Positions 60,822 through 64,000 of a stretch of 64,000 bases of DNA are shown here, in pieces (within the stretch, counting starts at the first letter, position 1; every line of letters starts with the position of its first letter). A program made the position numbers and the translations under genes. Below the pieces are notes generated by a model. The model was not told the DNA's origin. It saw nothing but the letters and a program-made list of their open reading frames with translations, and ran no database searches. The stretch comes from Erythrophleum ivorense. Its lineage: Eukaryota > Streptophyta > Magnoliopsida > Fabales > Fabaceae. Where the stretch lies: contig JAIUCV010000008.1 of assembly GCA_026724425.1 (NCBI GenBank), forward strand, positions 27,322,477 to 27,386,476. The letters run 5' to 3'.

Positions 60822-63800
60822 AAAGTTTTAGACCTTTTAAGATTGGATTTGGCTTAAGGATGTGGCTATAAGGCTATGTAAAGATGTGTATAGTTATGTA
60901 AAGCCTTGTATGAGGCATCTTAGGGGTGTGAAGTAGTTCATGGCTATGCTTATGATAAGTAAATTGCATAATAGTCTTGGAGTAGATAGTAAACATCAGG
61001 AAAGGTTGCCCTCTATAGTAGTTTGAGTAGAGCTAAATGATCCGATGGCTAGAGCTTTATGAAATATGATAGCTCGTCGAATCAATAGCAATCCCTAGGT
61101 ATGAAAAATGAGAAATGATCCTGTTGATATGAAAAGGCTTGCTAGAGAGAGTATGTGAGGCCTAATTCTCCTAGTGGTCATACTCAGACCATTCCAAGAT
61201 GTCTTGTTTAATGCAAAGACAAGTAGTGATGTAATGCAGTATGAGATGAGAGTACGGCTGCACAGGACTAGTTTAGAAGGGAAATGAGAAAAAGAGTTAC
61301 CCCTTAGTCACAGCACCCAAATGTCTAGGTGAATTTCAGAACTTGAAAGGTTATTTCCTCAAGCCAAAAGTTGAATTACAAGTTACACTCTTAAGAGCCT
61401 CAACAGCCCAAAGGTGACAACTAGTTATGCATAAATGAAGTAAGAGGTAGAACCCTCTAGCTTTGATGATGGGCTGCATTTAGAGGTAGTGAGGCTCAGA
61501 TTAGGTAGCTAAAGAAACTCTCAGTATAGTGGAGTGTACTATGACATGAACAGCCTTGTAGGTCATATTTAGGCTAACTCGAGAAATGAGCTAATATAGG
61601 GTCAATCGACACACGAAGAGTGGGAACTCCTAGTATAAGTAAGAAAAAAAAAGAACAGTAAATGGTCATGGAAGATCAGTAAGTAACATGTGATCAGTAG
61701 GCCTAGTAGTTGAGACTGAGAAAGAACTCAACATTAGAGAATGTTAGACACAGGGACAATAAGGTTGTTGGGACCTGCTTGTAAGGTGTTGACTCCAATC
61801 TAGGATGCTACCCTGTGAAACACTTAATGACGAGCTAATATGATGAGTTTAAGACCTTGTAGACACTATTAAGAAAGCTTTATTGACAAGGTCTTAAATT
61901 TTGCATAATAATATATGAGATCTTGTTGACAAGATCCTAGACCCTATTGACAGGATGTTAAAGTAGCCTTGAAAGTAACATAAGGTAAGGCTACTAGTAG
62001 TGAGAAATATAGTGAGTGCCCTAGAAGGGTGTACCTCATAGGTAGCACTTAAAGATGAGTATGATTAGCCCAGCGATAGAGATTCAGAAGAGAATGAGAA
62101 TAGTTTAAAAAGTACTAATTTATTATAAGCCTATATGAGATAATGGGGCTTATTGTGAGCTACCAGTTTGATGAGATAGGTAGCCTAGGCTGAATATAAG
62201 CTAAAGCCTAAGGGAAGTGACCAGTAGCATTATCCAGGTGAGATGTGTAAAAGGAAACATAGTGCAAAAAGGGAAAATTAAATTGATTAAAAGCTCAGTG
62301 AAAGTTCTCCCTGGATCAAGAAAGGGAAGATAAGACATCTTGAGTCAAGGAGGCCACTCAATAGGGGTTAGCAAATTCCATTAGATAGACCCCCTGAATT
62401 ATAAAGTACAGTGATAAAAGAAGTGAAGAAGAATTGAGAAGCTAGTCCACAGAACAAATACCCTCGCTTTAGTAATGACTAAATGAGTGGACTAAGTATA
62501 GAAAAGTAAACAGACAAAGGTCTAATAGTTAGTCAGACGAGCTCCCTAATATGAGAATAATGTAGAATTAAGGCACGTGAGTAATTAGAGCACCCAGTGG
62601 AGTATAAGTCTTTAGTAAGATAGAATCCAAACATTAAGAGTACATGTCCTAGATTGGGTTAGTAAAACCTTAAAATTAGTATACTGTGCTCATGGGGATG
62701 AGAGCAAGAGATTAAAGAGAGAGAAAGCCTAACTCTGATTCAAACGTAGAAATGAGCTGAGACAAATAGTTAGTGCCTTAGTACCTTCAAGGAAACTCAA
62801 GGGAGTTAGAGACCACCTAAGAAGGAGAGTCTTGACATTATGCAAAAAAAGAGTGTAAGCCAAGAGCACTACAAGATGTAATTCCTGGGATTACATGAAA
62901 TAGAATTTTTCTTACAGAGGGATGGTCTAGTTAAGAGCAAAGTAAGAGTATAAGAAAGTAGACCCCCTTGATGCTATAAAGAGTGAATAAGTAGAGGAAC
63001 CCAAAAAAAATGTAGGTGCTCTTGAGTGTAAAGAAACCTGAACTAGGAACAAGGATAGCTAGTAGTAAAGCATCATTTTTCCTAAGTAAAAGGATAGTAA
63101 AAGTAAAAAAAAAAAAGAGAATACATGATGGTATTCAAGCTGAGGACATAATAAATTAAGAATAAACATCGAGTTGATATGCTTGAGTACTTGAGAAAAC
63201 ACACTTGTCCTTGGCATAGATGCCCTTTTAGCATGATAGTGCTCGAAATAAAAACAGTCGGCCAATGTAAGGTGATCTTAGGATGAAGTGGAGGAAGAAT
63301 CCTATTTTCCCTAAGTATCCTACAAGAATAGGGTAGACAAAGAAAAGTAAGAGTGGAATACTTTATATTATTGGGAAACTTGTAATATACTGGCGATAGT
63401 GGCTTTGAGCTCAGTCATGAGGCACCTATGTATTAGTGTTTGATGTTATGGTTTGCTTGCAACAATGGTTACATGATATTGGGTATGGCTAACCCAATAG
63501 TAATGTGACTTGAGTGCATGGCAAACGATGGCATCAATCACCAAAGTGTCCCAATAATCAAAAAGTATTTAGTTAGTGAAATAACGATATTAGTCAGAAA
63601 AGAAAGGTGAAGGGATTCTAAGAATATTAGAATAGTAAGAAAAGCATGCAGAAAAGGAATCCCTAGTGAAGAATAATAATATAGAAAAGAAAGTGCTAAT
63701 AGTAAAGAATGTTCAGATTCAAATAACATGAGTTCAGTATGTAAGATCTGAGTCCCTTATAATAAAGTTAAACAAAATGAGAAGGGAACAGTGTATAACC

Positions 63801-64000
63801 TCTCTCTTGCCTGAGATATTAGGCACACTCATTGTGTGAGATGCCTAGGTGCTAAGGCACTCAAAAGCAGAAGGTGGGCATAGTCAGAAATTGTAAGATA
63901 TAAGAGGAAAGATAGAACAAGTATCAACAAAGCAAGATAAGTCAGTAAAAGTAAATAAAGAAGCCTAGGTAAAAAGAGTTGAAGTGGGAACCTGAGGATC
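60822..64000 (+). mobile_element. non-coding internal domain of the LTR-A element (LARD-like or badly decayed gag)
   Basis: 3.2 kb running off the window. It is strongly purine-rich on the plus strand, dense in TAG/TAA/TGA in all three plus frames, with no open frame over about 65 codons and no gag zinc knuckle (CX2CX4HX4C) or protease motif that I can see. Long LTRs around a non-coding internal domain describe large retrotransposon derivatives (LARDs), mobilised by proteins of an autonomous relative. A heavily mutated gag cannot be excluded. The two minus-strand frames near 63059 and 63538 are antisense shadows. Confidence 0.6.

Overview
The window is plant nuclear DNA, most likely intergenic or pericentromeric sequence from a large, repeat-rich flowering-plant genome (probably a eudicot; the sequence does not let me go further). 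It is AT-rich. I find no intact host gene, no tRNA or rRNA gene and no bacterial-type operon. Nearly every base can be assigned to LTR retrotransposons and their solo LTRs, nested up to four deep. The only protein-coding signals are two broken pol regions.

LTR families, named here for convenience. LTR-A is about 3.5-3.8 kb, starts TGTAAT and ends GGTGTTACA. It belongs to a Ty3/gypsy chromovirus of Tekay/Del type, because a polypurine tract and an integrase/chromodomain remnant sit directly against one copy and a tRNA-iMet primer-binding site against another. LTR-B is about 2.9-3.0 kb and runs from TGTAACAYCC to GTCACA. LTR-C is about 3.6 kb and is followed by a weak iMet primer site. A single 2.77-kb LTR (42904-45672) looks Athila/Tat-like. 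A GC-rich miniature family of TRIM/SMART type forms the cluster at 46250-47722.

Layout. 1-1273: unclassified LTR-like DNA. 1274-8254: LTR-C (minus) carrying a solo LTR-A. 8255-15520: a divergent LTR-A on the minus strand carrying LTR-B, which carries a 296-bp LTR-A mini-derivative, which carries a second LTR-B. 15521-19185: solo LTR-A (minus). 19602-25760: LTR-C carrying a solo LTR-A. 25761-30560: divergent LTR-A carrying LTR-B. 30561-39627: divergent minus-strand LTR-A carrying two solo LTR-As. 39628-48387: the 3' LTR (carrying the Athila-like LTR), polypurine tract and integrase remnant of a minus-strand Tekay element, with the TRIM composite inside the integrase. 48388-50589: an LTR-A fragment, a terminal-inverted-repeat element, and an LTR-C end with its primer site. 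50590-52546: Athila-type RT/RNase H/integrase remnant. 52547-53500: divergent LTR-A. 53501-64000: the 5' LTR of an LTR-A element (itself carrying another LTR-A), its primer-binding site, and more than 3 kb of non-coding internal domain.

Most insertions are proved by 5-bp target-site duplications (TSDs), and several also by an unoccupied paralogous copy of the same site elsewhere in the window. The most unusual items are: the 1.47-kb TRIM composite (head-to-head arrays whose two outer ends are both 5' LTR ends, flanked by a TSD); the LTR-A derivative whose interior has been replaced by an antisense piece of integrase; and the LTR-A architecture itself, with a TATA box about 550 bp in, followed by about 3 kb of LTR holding a degenerate 30-bp repeat and a conserved stem-loop.
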